NCBI RefSeq assembly: GCF_031143425.1 | Contig: NC_090447.1 | Coordinates: forward strand, 27,742,238 to 27,806,237 | Direction: 5' to 3' | From: Pleurodeles waltl | Lineage: Eukaryota > Chordata > Amphibia > Caudata > Salamandridae | DNA length: 64,000 nt | Shown: positions 11,108 to 21,665 of the stretch, in pieces | Numbering within the stretch: the stretch's first letter is position 1 | How the letters are laid out: the number at the start of each line of letters is the position of its first letter | Notes under the pieces: generated by a model | Database searches by the model: none | What the model was told of the DNA's origin: nothing | Seen by the model: only the letters and a program-made list of their open reading frames with translations | Position numbers and translations under genes: made by a program

Positions 11108-14100
11108 ATGTCTGATACAGAGATGCAGGTGGTGGAACTCGACACCACCCCTTACCTCCATCTTAAGATGAGGGAGCTAAGGTCTCTCTGTAATATCAAA
11201 AAAATAACCATTGGCTCCAGACCTACCAAAATTCAGCTCCAGGAGCTGTTGGCAGAGTTTGAAAAAGCCAACCCCTCTGATGATGACCTCACAGAGGAAG
11301 AAATTAGTGACTTGGAGGCCAATGTCCCTCCTCCAGTCCTAAATAGGGAGAACAGGACCCCTCAAGTCCTGTCTCCAACTGTGTTAGTCAGAAATAGTGA
11401 GTCCCTCACAGGAGGGTCCCACATTTCTGAAATCACTGAGGATGCTCTCAGTGAAGATGACCTCCTGTTAGCCAGGATGGCCAAACGATTGGCTTTAGAG
11501 AGACAGCTCCTAGCCATAGAAAGGGAAAGACAAGAGATGGGCCTAGGACCCATCAATGGTGGCAGCAATATAAATAGGGTCAGAGATTCTCCTGACATGT
11601 TAAAAATCCCCAAAGGGATTGTGACAAAATTTGAAGATGGTGATGACATCACCAAATGGTTCACAGCTTTTGAGAGGGCTTGTGTAACCAGAAAAGTGAA
11701 CAGATCTCACTGGGGTGCTCTCCTTTGGGAAATGTTCACTGGAAAGTGTAGGGATAGACTCCTCACACTCTCTGGAAAAGATGCAGAATCTTATGACCTC
11801 ATGAAGGGTACCCTGATTGAGGGCTTTGGATTCTCCACTGAGGAGTACAGGATTAGGTTCAGGGGGGCTCAAAAATCCTCGAGCCAGACCTGGGTTGACT
11901 TTGTTGACTACTCAGTGAAAACACTAGATGGTTGGATTCAAGGCAGTGGTGTAAGTAATTATGATGGGCTGTACAATTTATTTGTGAAAGAACACCTATT
12001 GAGTAATTGTTTCAATGATAAACTGCATCAGCATCTGGTAGACCTAGGACCAATTTCTCCCCAAGAATTGGGAAAGAAGGCGGACCATTGGGTCAAGACA
12101 AGGGTGTCCAAGACTTCAACAGGGGGTGACCAAAAGAAAGGGGTCACAAAGACTCCCCAGGGGAAGGGTGATGAGACAACCAAAACTAAAAATAGTAAAG
12201 AGTCTTCTACAGGCCCCCAAAAACCTGCACAGGAGGGTGGGCCCAGAGCCTCTTCACAAAACAATGGGTACAAGGGTAAAAACTTTGATCCCAAAAAGGC
12301 CTGGTGTCATAGCTGTAAACAGCATGGACACCAAACTGGAGACAAGGCCTGTCCCAAGAAAGGTTCCACTCCAAACTCCCATCCAGGTAACACTGGTATG
12401 GCTAGTCTCCAAGTGGGATCAACAGTGTGCCCAGAGCAAATCAGGGTCCACACTGAAGCTACTCTAGTTTCTGAGGGTGGGGTGGATTTAGCCACACTAG
12501 CTGTCTGGCCGCCTAACATGCAAAAATACAGACAGCAACTCTTAATTAATGGGACTAGAATAGAGGGCCTGAGGGATACAGGTGCCAGTGTCACCATGGT
12601 GACAGAGAAACTGGTTTCCCCTGGCCAATACCTGACTGGAAAAACTTACACAGTCACCAACGCTGACAATCAGAGAAAAGTACATCCCATGGCAATGGTT
12701 ACTTTAGAATGGGGAGGGGTCAATGGCCTGAAACAGGTGGTGGTCTCCTCAAATATCCCAGTGGACTGTCTGCTTGGAAATGACCTGGAGTCCTCAGCAT
12801 GGGCTGAGGTAGAACTAAAAACCCATGCAGCAATGCTGGGTATCCCTGAACTGGTGTGTGTGAAAACAAGAGCACAGTGCAAGGCACAGGGTGAACAAGT
12901 AGAGCTGGAGTCTGGAAGAATGGCCCAGCCTACCAAGAGGAAAGGAAAGTCAGTTGGGAAACCAACTGCAACACAGCAGAAGAAAGGGAACCTCTCTTCT
13001 CAGGAAGAAGTTCTGCCCTCTGAGGGAACTGAGCCTTTGGAGCTTGAACCTTATCAGGTTGAGCTCTTAGGCCCAGGGGGACCCTCAAGGGAGGAGCTGT
13101 GTAAGGGACAAGAAACCTGTCCCTCTCTTGAAGGCCTTAGGCAGCAAGCTGCTGAAGAGTCCAAAGGCAAGAAAAATGGAACGCATAGGGTCTATTGGGA
13201 AGATGGACTCCTGTACACTGAGGCCAGAGACCCCAAACCTGGTGCCACTAGGAGAGTGGTAGTGCCTCAGCTGTTCAGGAAGTTCATCCTAACATTGGCC
13301 CATGACATTCCCCTTGCTGGACATTTGGGACAAACCAAGACGTGGGAGAGGTTAGTCAACCACTTCTACTGGCCCAATATGTCCAACATGGTTAAGGAGT
13401 TTTGCCTCTCCTGCCCCACCTGTCAAGCCAGTGGTAAGACAGGTGGGCATCCAAAGGCCCCCCTCATTCCACTTCCAGTGGTGGGGGTGCCCTTTGAAAG
13501 AGTGGGTGTGGACATAGTTGGTCCACTAGAACCTCCCACAGCCTCAGGAAATATGTATATCCTGGTAGTAGTGGATCATGCTACCAGGTATCCTGAAGCT
13601 ATTCCCCTTAGGTCGACTACTGCCCCTGCAGTAGCCAAGGCCCTCATTGGTATCTTTACCAGAGTGGGTTTCCCTAAGGAGGTGGTGTCTGACAGAGGTA
13701 CCAACTTCATGTCAGCATACCTAAAGCACATGTGGAATGAGTGTGGAGTGACTTATAAATTCACTACACCATACCATCCACAAACTAATGGCTTGGTTGA
13801 GAGATTCAACAAGACATTAAAAGGCATGATCATGGGGCTCCCAGAAAAGCTCAAAAGGAGATGGGATGTCCTCTTGCCATGTCTGCTTTTCGCTTACAGA
13901 GAGGTGCCACAGAAGGGAGTAGGATTCTCACCCTTTGAACTTCTGTTTGGTCATCCTGTAAGGGGACCACTTGCCCTTGTTAAAGAAGGCTGGGAGAGAC
14001 CTCTCCATGAGCCTAAACAGGACATAGTGGACTATGTACTTGGCCTTCGCTCTAGAATGGCAGAGTACATGGAAAAGGCAACCAAAAACCTTGAGGCCAG

Positions 14101-14386
14101 CCAACAGCTCCAGAAGTTTTGGTATGACCAAAAGGCTGCACTGGTTGAGTTCCAACCAGGGCAGAAAGTCTGGGTTCTGGAGCCTGTGGCTCCCAGGGCA
14201 CTCCAGGACAAATGGAGTGACCCTTACCCAGTACTAGAGAGGAAGAGTCAGGTCACCTACTTGGTGGACCTGGGCACAAGCAGGAGCCCCAAGAGGGTGA
14301 TCCATGTGAACCGCCTTAAGCTCTTCCATGACAGGGCTGATGTCAATCTGTTGATGGTAACAGATGAGGATCAGGAGGCAGAGTGA
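11108..14386 (+). CDS. Gag-protease-integrase polyprotein of Gmr1-like Gypsy
   Basis: The frame has 1,092 codons from an ATG. The N-terminus (about 13-52) resembles a SAP-like helix pair. Residues about 245-328 resemble the SCAN domain (EEYRIRFR, then a DFVDY...W...LY.L...LL pattern). A zinc knuckle sits at C400-C403-H408-C415 (CX2CX4HX6C, two residues longer than usual at the end). The aspartic protease active site is D490-T-G-A. Integrase follows with the zinc-binding set H732, H739, C769, C772 and the catalytic triad D802, D862, E898, where D862 and E898 are separated by exactly 35 residues. The frame ends at UGA (14384-14386), and RT lies in the +1 frame. All key residues are present, so the protein looks functional. 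It would supply capsid, maturation and integration. Confidence 0.95.
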   Translation: MSDTEMQVVELDTTPYLHLKMRELRSLCNIKKITIGSRPTKIQLQELLAEFEKANPSDDDLTEEEISDLEANVPPPVLNRENRTPQVLSPTVLVRNSESLTGGSHISEITEDALSEDDLLLARMAKRLALERQLLAIERERQEMGLGPINGGSNINRVRDSPDMLKIPKGIVTKFEDGDDITKWFTAFERACVTRKVNRSHWGALLWEMFTGKCRDRLLTLSGKDAESYDLMKGTLIEGFGFSTEEYRIRFRGAQKSSSQTWVDFVDYSVKTLDGWIQGSGVSNYDGLYNLFVKEHLLSNCFNDKLHQHLVDLGPISPQELGKKADHWVKTRVSKTSTGGDQKKGVTKTPQGKGDETTKTKNSKESSTGPQKPAQEGGPRASSQNNGYKGKNFDPKKAWCHSCKQHGHQTGDKACPKKGSTPNSHPGNTGMASLQVGSTVCPEQIRVHTEATLVSEGGVDLATLAVWPPNMQKYRQQLLINGTRIEGLRDTGASVTMVTEKLVSPGQYLTGKTYTVTNADNQRKVHPMAMVTLEWGGVNGLKQVVVSSNIPVDCLLGNDLESSAWAEVELKTHAAMLGIPELVCVKTRAQCKAQGEQVELESGRMAQPTKRKGKSVGKPTATQQKKGNLSSQEEVLPSEGTEPLELEPYQVELLGPGGPSREELCKGQETCPSLEGLRQQAAEESKGKKNGTHRVYWEDGLLYTEARDPKPGATRRVVVPQLFRKFILTLAHDIPLAGHLGQTKTWERLVNHFYWPNMSNMVKEFCLSCPTCQASGKTGGHPKAPLIPLPVVGVPFERVGVDIVGPLEPPTASGNMYILVVVDHATRYPEAIPLRSTTAPAVAKALIGIFTRVGFPKEVVSDRGTNFMSAYLKHMWNECGVTYKFTTPYHPQTNGLVERFNKTLKGMIMGLPEKLKRRWDVLLPCLLFAYREVPQKGVGFSPFELLFGHPVRGPLALVKEGWERPLHEPKQDIVDYVLGLRSRMAEYMEKATKNLEASQQLQKFWYDQKAALVEFQPGQKVWVLEPVAPRALQDKWSDPYPVLERKSQVTYLVDLGTSRSPKRVIHVNRLKLFHDRADVNLLMVTDEDQEAE

Positions 14387-15884
14387 ACCTCTCCCTGATC
14401 TTCTGTCATCAGACCCAAAAGATGGCACAGTAGATGGAGTGATCTACTCAGACACCCTCTCTGGCCAACAGCAAGCTGATTGTAGGAGAGTCCTACAACA
14501 GTTTCCTGAACTCTTCTCCTTAACCCCTGGTCAGACACACCTGTGTACCCATGATGTGGACACAGGAGACAGCATGCCTGTCAAGAACAAAATCTTTAGA
14601 CAATCTGACCATGTTAAGGAAAGCATCAAGGTGGAAGTCCACAAGATGCTGGAATTGGGAGTAATTGAGCGCTCTGACAGCCCCTGGGCTAGCCCAGTGG
14701 TCTTAGTCCCCAAACCTCACACCAAAGATGGAAAGAAAGAGATGAGGTTTTGTGTGGACTACAGAGGGCTCAATTCTGTCACCAAGACAGATGCCCACCC
14801 AATTCCAAGAGCTGATGAGCTCATAGACAAATTAGGTGCTGCCAAATTCTTAAGTACCTTTGACTTGACAGCAGGGTACTGGCAAATAAAAATGGCACCT
14901 GGAGCAAAAGAAAAGACAGCATTCTCCACACCTGATGGGCATTATCAGTTTACTGTTATGCCCTTTGGTTTAAAGAATGCCCCTGCCACCTTCCAAAGGT
15001 TGGTGAATCAAGTCCTTGCTGGCTTGGAGTCCTTTAGCACAGCTTATCTTGATGATATTGCTGTCTTTAGCTCCACCTGGCAGGATCACCTGGTCCACCT
15101 GAGGAAGGTTTTGAAGGCTCTGCAATCTGCAGGCCTCTCTATCAAGGCATCCAAATGCCAGATAGGGCAGGGAACTGTGGTTTACTTGGGACACCTTGTA
15201 GGTGGAGGCCAAGTTCAGCCACTCCAACCCAAGATCCAGACTATTCTGGACTGGGTAGCTCCAAAAACCCAGACTCAAGTCAGGGCATTCCTTGGCTTGA
15301 CTGGGTATTACAGGAGGTTTGTGAAGGGATATGGATCCATTGTGACAGCCCTCACTGAACTCACCTCCAAGAAAATGCCCAAGAAAGTAAACTGGACTGT
15401 GGAATGCCAACAGGCCTTTGACACCCTGAAACAGGCAATGTGCTCAGCACCAGTTCTCAAAGCTCCAGATTATTCTAAGCAGTTCATTGTGCAGACTGAT
15501 GCCTCTGAACATGGGATAGGGGCAGTTTTGTCCCAAACAAATGATGATGGCCTTGACCAGCCTGTTGCTTTCATTAGCAGGAGGTTACTCCCCAGGGAGC
15601 AGCGTTGGAGTGCCATTGAGAGGGAGGCCTTTGCTGTGGTTTGGTCCCTGAAGAAGCTGAGACCATACCTCTTTGGGACTCACTTCCTAGTTCAAACTGA
15701 CCACAGACCTCTCAAATGGCTGATGCAAATGAAAGGTGAAAATCCTAAACTGTTGAGGTGGTCCATCTCCCTACAGGGAATGGACTTTATAGTGGAACAC
15801 AGACCTGGGACTGCCCATGCCAATGCAGATGGCCTTTCCAGGTTCTTCCACTTAGAAAATGAAGACTCTCTTGGGAAAGGTTAG
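14364..15884 (+). CDS. reverse transcriptase-RNase H of Gmr1-like Gypsy
   Basis: The frame has 506 codons from the first ATG and overlaps the end of the integrase frame by 23 bp in the +1 frame. RT motifs run in order: a conserved FCVDYRGLN block, the FDLTAGYWQI block, the MPFGLKNAPATFQ block and the YLDD catalytic box (D230, D231). RNase H carries D379 (TDAS), E419/E421 and D446 (TDHRPL), ending with an ADGLSR motif near the C-terminus. No integrase follows; it lies upstream in the other frame. Expression could be by +1 frameshifting near the UGA or by reinitiation. Both are inference. The stop is 30 bp before the 3' LTR. Confidence 0.95.
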   Translation: MRIRRQSEPLPDLLSSDPKDGTVDGVIYSDTLSGQQQADCRRVLQQFPELFSLTPGQTHLCTHDVDTGDSMPVKNKIFRQSDHVKESIKVEVHKMLELGVIERSDSPWASPVVLVPKPHTKDGKKEMRFCVDYRGLNSVTKTDAHPIPRADELIDKLGAAKFLSTFDLTAGYWQIKMAPGAKEKTAFSTPDGHYQFTVMPFGLKNAPATFQRLVNQVLAGLESFSTAYLDDIAVFSSTWQDHLVHLRKVLKALQSAGLSIKASKCQIGQGTVVYLGHLVGGGQVQPLQPKIQTILDWVAPKTQTQVRAFLGLTGYYRRFVKGYGSIVTALTELTSKKMPKKVNWTVECQQAFDTLKQAMCSAPVLKAPDYSKQFIVQTDASEHGIGAVLSQTNDDGLDQPVAFISRRLLPREQRWSAIEREAFAVVWSLKKLRPYLFGTHFLVQTDHRPLKWLMQMKGENPKLLRWSISLQGMDFIVEHRPGTAHANADGLSRFFHLENEDSLGKG

Positions 15885-15902
15885 TCTCATCCTCTTTCGT
15901 TT

Positions 15903-15911
15903 GGGAGGGGG
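15903..15911 (+). other. polypurine tract
   Basis: GGGAGGGGG lies three bases before the TG that opens the 3' LTR. This is the expected place and composition for the primer of plus-strand DNA synthesis. Confidence 0.8.
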
Positions 15912-15914
15912 TTG

Positions 15915-18599
15915 TGTAAGGAAATGCCTCCTTGGCATGGTTGCCCCCTGACTTTTTGCCTTTGCTGATGCTATGTTTACAATTGAAAGTGTGCTGAGGC
16001 CTGCTAACCAGGCCCCAGCACCAGTGTTCTTTCCCTAACCTGTACTTTTGTATCCACAATTGGCAGACCCTGGCATCCAGATAAGTCCCTTGTAACTGGT
16101 ACTTCTAGTACCAAGGGCCCTGATGCCAAGGAAGGTCTCTAAGGGCTGCAGCATGTCTTATGCCACCCGGGAGACCTCTCACTCAGCACAGACACACTGC
16201 TTGCCAGCTTGTGTGTGCTAGTGAGGACAAAACGAGTAAGTCGACATGGCACTCCCCTCAGGGTGCCATGCCAGCCTCTCACTGCCTATGCAGTATAGGT
16301 AAGACACCCCTCTAGCAGGCCTTACAGCCCTAAGGCAGGGTGCACTATACCATAGGTGAGGGTACCAGTGCATGAGCATGGTACCCCTACAGTGTCTGAA
16401 CAAAACCTTAGACATTGTAAGTGCAGGGTAGCCATAAGAGTATATGGTCTGGGAGTTTGTCAAACACAAACTCCACAGCACCATAATGGCTACACTGAAA
16501 ACTGGGAAGTTTGGTATCAAACTTCTCAGCACAATAAATGCACACTGATGCCAGTGTACATTTTATTGTAAAATACACCCCAGAGGGCACCTTAGAGGTG
16601 CCCCCTGAAACTTAACCGACTATCTGTGTAGGCTGACTAGTTTTAGCAGCCTGCCACAAACCGAGACATGTTGCTGGCCCCATGGGGAGAGTGCCTTTGT
16701 CACTCTGAGGCCAGTAACAAAGCCTGCACTGGGTGGAGATGCTAACACCTCTCCCAGGCAGGAATTGTCACACCTGGCGGTGAGCCTCAAAGGCTCCCCT
16801 CCTTTGTGCCAACCCAGCAGGACACTCCAGCTAGTGGAGTTGCCCGCCCCCTCCGGCCAGGCCCCACTTTTGGCGGCAAGGCCGGAGAAAATAATGAGAA
16901 AAACAAGGAGGAGTCTCTGGCCAGTCAGGACAGCCCCTAAGGTGTCCTGAGCTGAAGTGACTCTAACTTTTAGAAATCCTCCATCTTGCAGATGGAGGAT
17001 TCCCCCAATAGGGTTAGGATTGTGACCCCCTCCTCTTGGGAGGAGGCACAAAGAGGGTGTACCCACCCTCAGGGCTAGTAGCCATTGGCTACTAACCCCC
17101 CAGACCTAAACACGCCCTTAAATTTAGTATTTAAGGGCTACCCTGAACCCTAGAAAATTAGATTCCTGCAACTACAAGAAGAAGGACTGCCCAGCTGAAA
17201 ACCCCTGCAGCGGAAGACCAGAAGACGACAACTGCCTTGGCTCCAGAAACTCACCGGCCTGTCTCCTGCCTTCCAAAGATCCTGCTCCAGCGACGCCTTC
17301 CAAAGGGACCAGCGACCTCGACATCCTCTGAGGACTGCCCCTGCTTCGAAAAGACAAGAAACTCCCGAGGACAGCGGACCTGCTCCAAAAAAGCTGCAAC
17401 TTTGTTTCCAGCAGCTTTAAAGAACCCTGCAAGCTCCCCGCAAGAAGCGTGAGACTTGCAACACTGCACCCGGCGACCCCGACTCGGCTGGTGGCGATCC
17501 AACACCTCAGGAGGGACCCCAGGACTACTCTGATACTGTGAGTACCAAAGCCTGTCCCCCCTGAGCCCCCACAGCGCCGCCTGCAGAGGGAATCCCGAGG
17601 CTTCCCCTGACCGCGACTCTTTGAACCTAAAGTCCCGACGCCTGGGAGAGACCCTGCACCCGCAGCCCCCAGGACCTGAAGGACCGGACTTTCACTGGAG
17701 AAGTGACCCCCAGGAGTCCCTCTCCCTTGCCCAAGTGGAGGTTTCCCCGAGGAATCCCCCCCTTGCCTGCCTGCAGCGCTAAAGAGATCCCGAGATCTCT
17801 CATAGACTAACATTGCGAACCCGACGCTTGTTTCTACACTGCACCCGGCCGCCCCCGCGCCGCTGAGGGTGAAATTTCTGTGTGGGCTTGTGTCCCCCCC
17901 GGTGCCCTACAAAACCCCCCTGGTCTGCCCTCCGAAGACGCGGGTACTTACCTGCAAGCAGACCGGAACCGGGGCACCCCCTTCTCTCCATTCTAGCCTA
18001 TGTGTTTTGGGCACCACTTTGAACTCTGCACCTGACCGGCCCTGAGCTGCTGGTGTGGTGACTTTGGGGTTGCTCTGAACCCCCAACGGTGGGCTACCTT
18101 GGACCAAGAACTAAGCCCTGTAAGTGTCTTACTTACCTGGTAAAACTAACAAAAACTTACCTCCCCCAGGAACTGTGAAAATTGCACTAAGTGTCCACTT
18201 TTAAAACAGCTATTTGTCAATAACTTGTAAAGTATACATGCAATTCTTATGATTTGAAGTTCCTAAAGTACTTACCTGCAATACCTTTCGAATGAGATAT
18301 TACATGTAGAATTTGAACCTGTGGTTCTTAAAATAAACTAAGAAAAGATATTTTTCTATATAAAAACCTATTGGCTGGATTTGTCTCTGAGTGTGTGTAC
18401 CTCATTTATTGTCTATGTGTATGTACAACAAATGCTTAACACTACTCCTTGGATAAGCCTACTGCTCGACCACACTACCACAAAATAGAGCATTAGTATT
18501 ATCTCTTTTTGCCACTATCTTACCTCTAAGGGGAACCCTTGGACTCTGTGCATACTATTCCTTACTTTGAAATGGTGCATACAGAGCCAACTTCCTACA
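15915..18599 (+). repeat. 3' LTR (2,685 bp)
   Basis: This is nearly identical to 8153-10836. It ends CTTCCTACA and is followed by the right copy of the CATAC target duplication. Confidence 0.96.
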
Positions 18600-18790
18600 C
18601 ATACCATGCTGCTCTTTGTCAGGCCATAATATACCATGCAACGTCATGCTATGCCATAGCAGGCCAGACCACACCGCACTTACTATACAATGACAGACCA
18701 GACCATACAAAACCATACAATACAATGCCAGGTAGTACAATACCATATTTTACTATGCAAAGTTATCATACAATCATATTGTAAAAATAT
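18600..18790. repeat. degenerate satellite, right block
   Basis: ATACCATGC/ACCATACAATAC-type units resume immediately after the Gypsy element and continue the array seen at 8000-8152. Confidence 0.75.
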
Positions 18791-19559
18791 TAGATATTGT
18801 ACCATAGATAGTCTTTTTTGTAAAAAAAAAAAAAAAGTACACAACTAAATATTGACAAAGCAATAGATCTTGCATATGTGAGTTAAAATTGCGCAACATT
18901 TTGGGGGATTTTAAAGAAACTCAGTGCCTGCAATAGTTTTTTAGTAAAGCAGAGTCAGGCATGAGTCAGTTGGGGAGATGGATACTATAAAAGTGGTATT
19001 GGTTTCCCAAGAGCTGGGAATGAAAAACTGGGATGCGTGATGACCGACCAGAATAGCTATGTGTAGACTTGAGGTCAATGACGAAAGACTGAGCGATACG
19101 CTTGTGTTTGTTTATGTTGTGTCAAAAGATACTTTAAGAATTCTTCAGCTGTTGGGTCATTCACTACTACCTCTTGATTGGATTCATTAAATTCAAGTGA
19201 CAGGATGAATGAGAAGGAATCCATTGTCTTGATTATTTGAATACATGTGGTAAAGGTTGAGTAGTCGGAGAGTGTGTGCAGACGAGAAGCCTTGATTTGA
19301 ATCATAAGGCTGCACCATTACATTCATCATTTTCTTTCTCCTACAGGGATCGTAGAAGGGAGGCAGTCGACCCAAGAGACTCCGATGCCCACCATGATCT
19401 TTCAGGAGGGAGACTGGAACGACAGCAAAGATGCACAGGAGCTTACAAAGTCCTTCCGTCTCGGTAGCAGCGCAACGTCTGTGTCTCAACGCGCAGGGGT
19501 AAAACTGATCATGAGTATGAGTGTTACTTGAGGGTACGTCCAATATCCCACAGGATTAT
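18791..19559. other. non-coding stretch
   Basis: It contains an A15 run near 18821 but no recognised gene. Part of 19320-19559 may be the 3' untranslated tail of the LINE fragment that follows on the minus strand. Confidence 0.4.
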
Positions 19560-21260
19560 CAGTAGTGAAGATACATACTGACACATTTTAGATCTCTCCT
19601 GTTTTGTGGGCTTCAACACTCAGATATCGGGGTTGAATTATAGTCGTTGAGCACTAAATCTACAAATCCGCAGTAAACTCGGTTCCCGCTCCGCCACCCA
19701 TCTGACCCTTGCCACTACGAATCCCCTCCTGTGACGGCTACAAATAGATGAAATGTCTCATCTTAAAGTGTTTACCGTATGCAGTATCCCTAACAAGTCT
19801 TGATCGGTGGCGTATCCACGACAATATAAGAAAATAGGAAGACAATGGTAGAAAACATAGTGGCAGAGTCAGGCATACACAAACTTGTACTTCCTTATCC
19901 CAATGTTCAACAGGGCCATCAGCCAGGACAGGACGTTCCAGTAGACTGTAACTGCCATCACATAGTTAGGGGGCATCCCCTGGGCCCCAGGTCCCATTCC
20001 CACCAAGTAGGTTTGAAATGGTCCCCAGGTATCCCGGGGGCGGCTACAGGTGGGGAGGGGTTCATCATATGTGTCCCACTGCACATTGCAGTATGTCATA
20101 TCTCTTATCCGTTCCCAGGTGTTGACAGGGGCCCCTTGTCCCAAAACATAGCTACCCGCCTCTTTGCCAACAGTAACCCTATTGCCACCAGGTGCCTAAT
20201 ATCATGTACCATCTGCTTGTCATAATCTAGCAGCGCTTGTAAAGGATCGGGTTCCAGCGACGCGTCAACAATAACCCTCAGTTCCCTGTACACAGCTTGC
20301 CAGAAATGACATATATCTGAGCACCCCCAAGCCAAGTGTAGGAACCCGGAGGTTTCCTCTGAGTATCTGGGGCAACCTCACCATCTCGAATTCCATATGT
20401 ATGCAGCCGAGCCAGGGTGTAATAGACCCTATTTAGGCACCTTAAATGTATTAATCTATGTCTGCTATTGACTGAAATGTTTTTAGTTATCGAGCAATAG
20501 TATGTCCACTGTTCCTCACCTATCATGACACCCAGGTCGTCCTGTCCTGCCATAAGGACCCTGGCCATGCCAGTCCCAGGGGCCTCCTGAGTAAAGGCGT
20601 AAAGCCTCGATATGATATGACAGGGTGTGGAGCAGTGTAAATGTGACGGCAGGGCAGAGACCGTCGCGGGCTCAATCAAGTCGCCCCCCAGGAGATCACG
20701 CATCCCAGCAAGCGCTCTGTGGTAGTAGAACCGCATCAATGGGGTACTATGAGCCTCTGCTTGCTGCACCTCCTCCCAGTCTCGGAATCGGCCATCAATA
20801 AAGAGATCCCACATAGTGATAATACCCCAAACCTGTAGGGCTGTGACTGCCCCCTGCTCCTTTGTCAGTGGGAACTACGTACACCAAGCCAGAGGCAATG
20901 CCGGAGAGTACATCAAAGGGCCTGCCTGTCTCTCCAACAGACGACGGCAAGCAAATAGGGTCGCATTCAGTGAATCTAATACCCCGTACCGCCGGACCGG
21001 CCGCCCAAACACAACCTGAGACAGTCTGATCGGGGCTGCCATTCCACTCTCTAACTGGACATGCGGGAAGTCCGACGGACCATGCACACAGTAATGTGCA
21101 AACGGAGAATGAGCCACTGAATCAGGCGCGTTGAAACCTCCCATGTCATACGGGAGGGACAATGTCTGCCACGCCACTCACCAGGCCAGCCGACCTAGAA
21201 GGACCCTCACTCAACCTGTCAAACGGAGCGACTTCCTCGTCTTTTTGCCATGCACTTTAT
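19560..21260 (-). mobile_element. L1/Tx1-like LINE, decayed 3' part of ORF2
   Basis: Minus-strand reading between about 21180 and 19870 gives broken frames that resemble the C-terminal region of L1/Tx1-type ORF2. These include a LSLPYDMGGFNAPD-like block, a RFLHLR-like region (RLIHLRCLNRVYYT) and a final LAWGCSDICHFWQAV motif typical of the end of these proteins. The reading shifts frame several times and has stops, so it is dead. The 5' part with the RT core is absent (truncated near 21260). The 3' limit is uncertain. Confidence 0.7.
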
Positions 21261-21404
21261 TATAAATATATATATATATTTTCTGTAAGTGTTTTGGGAT
21301 TATTCCTGGGCGTGCAGCTCAATGTGCTTTCCTACTTTTAACACAGGCATACAGCTTTTTATCTATGTTGCTTTTACCCTAGCTTTAGTTGCTTACACCC
21401 ATAC

Positions 21405-21665
21405 CTGTATTACTCTACTCCACTCTACACAAAGCCACCATGCGCCACTTTACTCTACACCACTCTGTTCAACTCTGCTCTATATCACTCTGCTCTACTA
21501 CACACCTCTTTACTCCGCGCTATTCCGTTCTACGTAGCTCTATGCCACTGTACACTCTGCTACTCTGTGCCACTTTACTGTATGCCTCTCCACTCTGCTG
21601 TATGCTAATCTATCCTGCCCTTCTCTACTCTGCTCGACTACGCCACTCGCCTCTATGCCGCTAAC
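21405..21665. repeat. degenerate satellite (CTCTACTCCACTCTG type)
   Basis: Imperfect units of about 10-15 bp built from CCACTTTACTCTAC/CTCTGCTCTA repeat for about 260 bp. The same family recurs at 30360-31000. Open frames across it reflect its composition. Confidence 0.8.

Larger units (their letters stand above)
8153..18599 (+). mobile_element. complete Gmr1-like Ty3/Gypsy LTR retrotransposon
   Basis: The element is 10,447 bp with long terminal repeats at 8153-10836 and 15915-18599, TG...CA ends and a perfect 5-bp target duplication CATAC (8148-8152 and 18600-18604). Inside are a leader, a Gag-protease-integrase frame (11108-14386), an overlapping RT-RNase H frame (14364-15884), and a polypurine tract against the 3' LTR. 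Integrase lies before reverse transcriptase, the order described for the Gmr1-like group of Gypsy elements in deuterostomes. There is no room for an env gene, because only 30 bp separate the pol stop from the 3' LTR. The LTRs differ by four substitutions and two short indels, so insertion is very recent. Confidence 0.96.
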
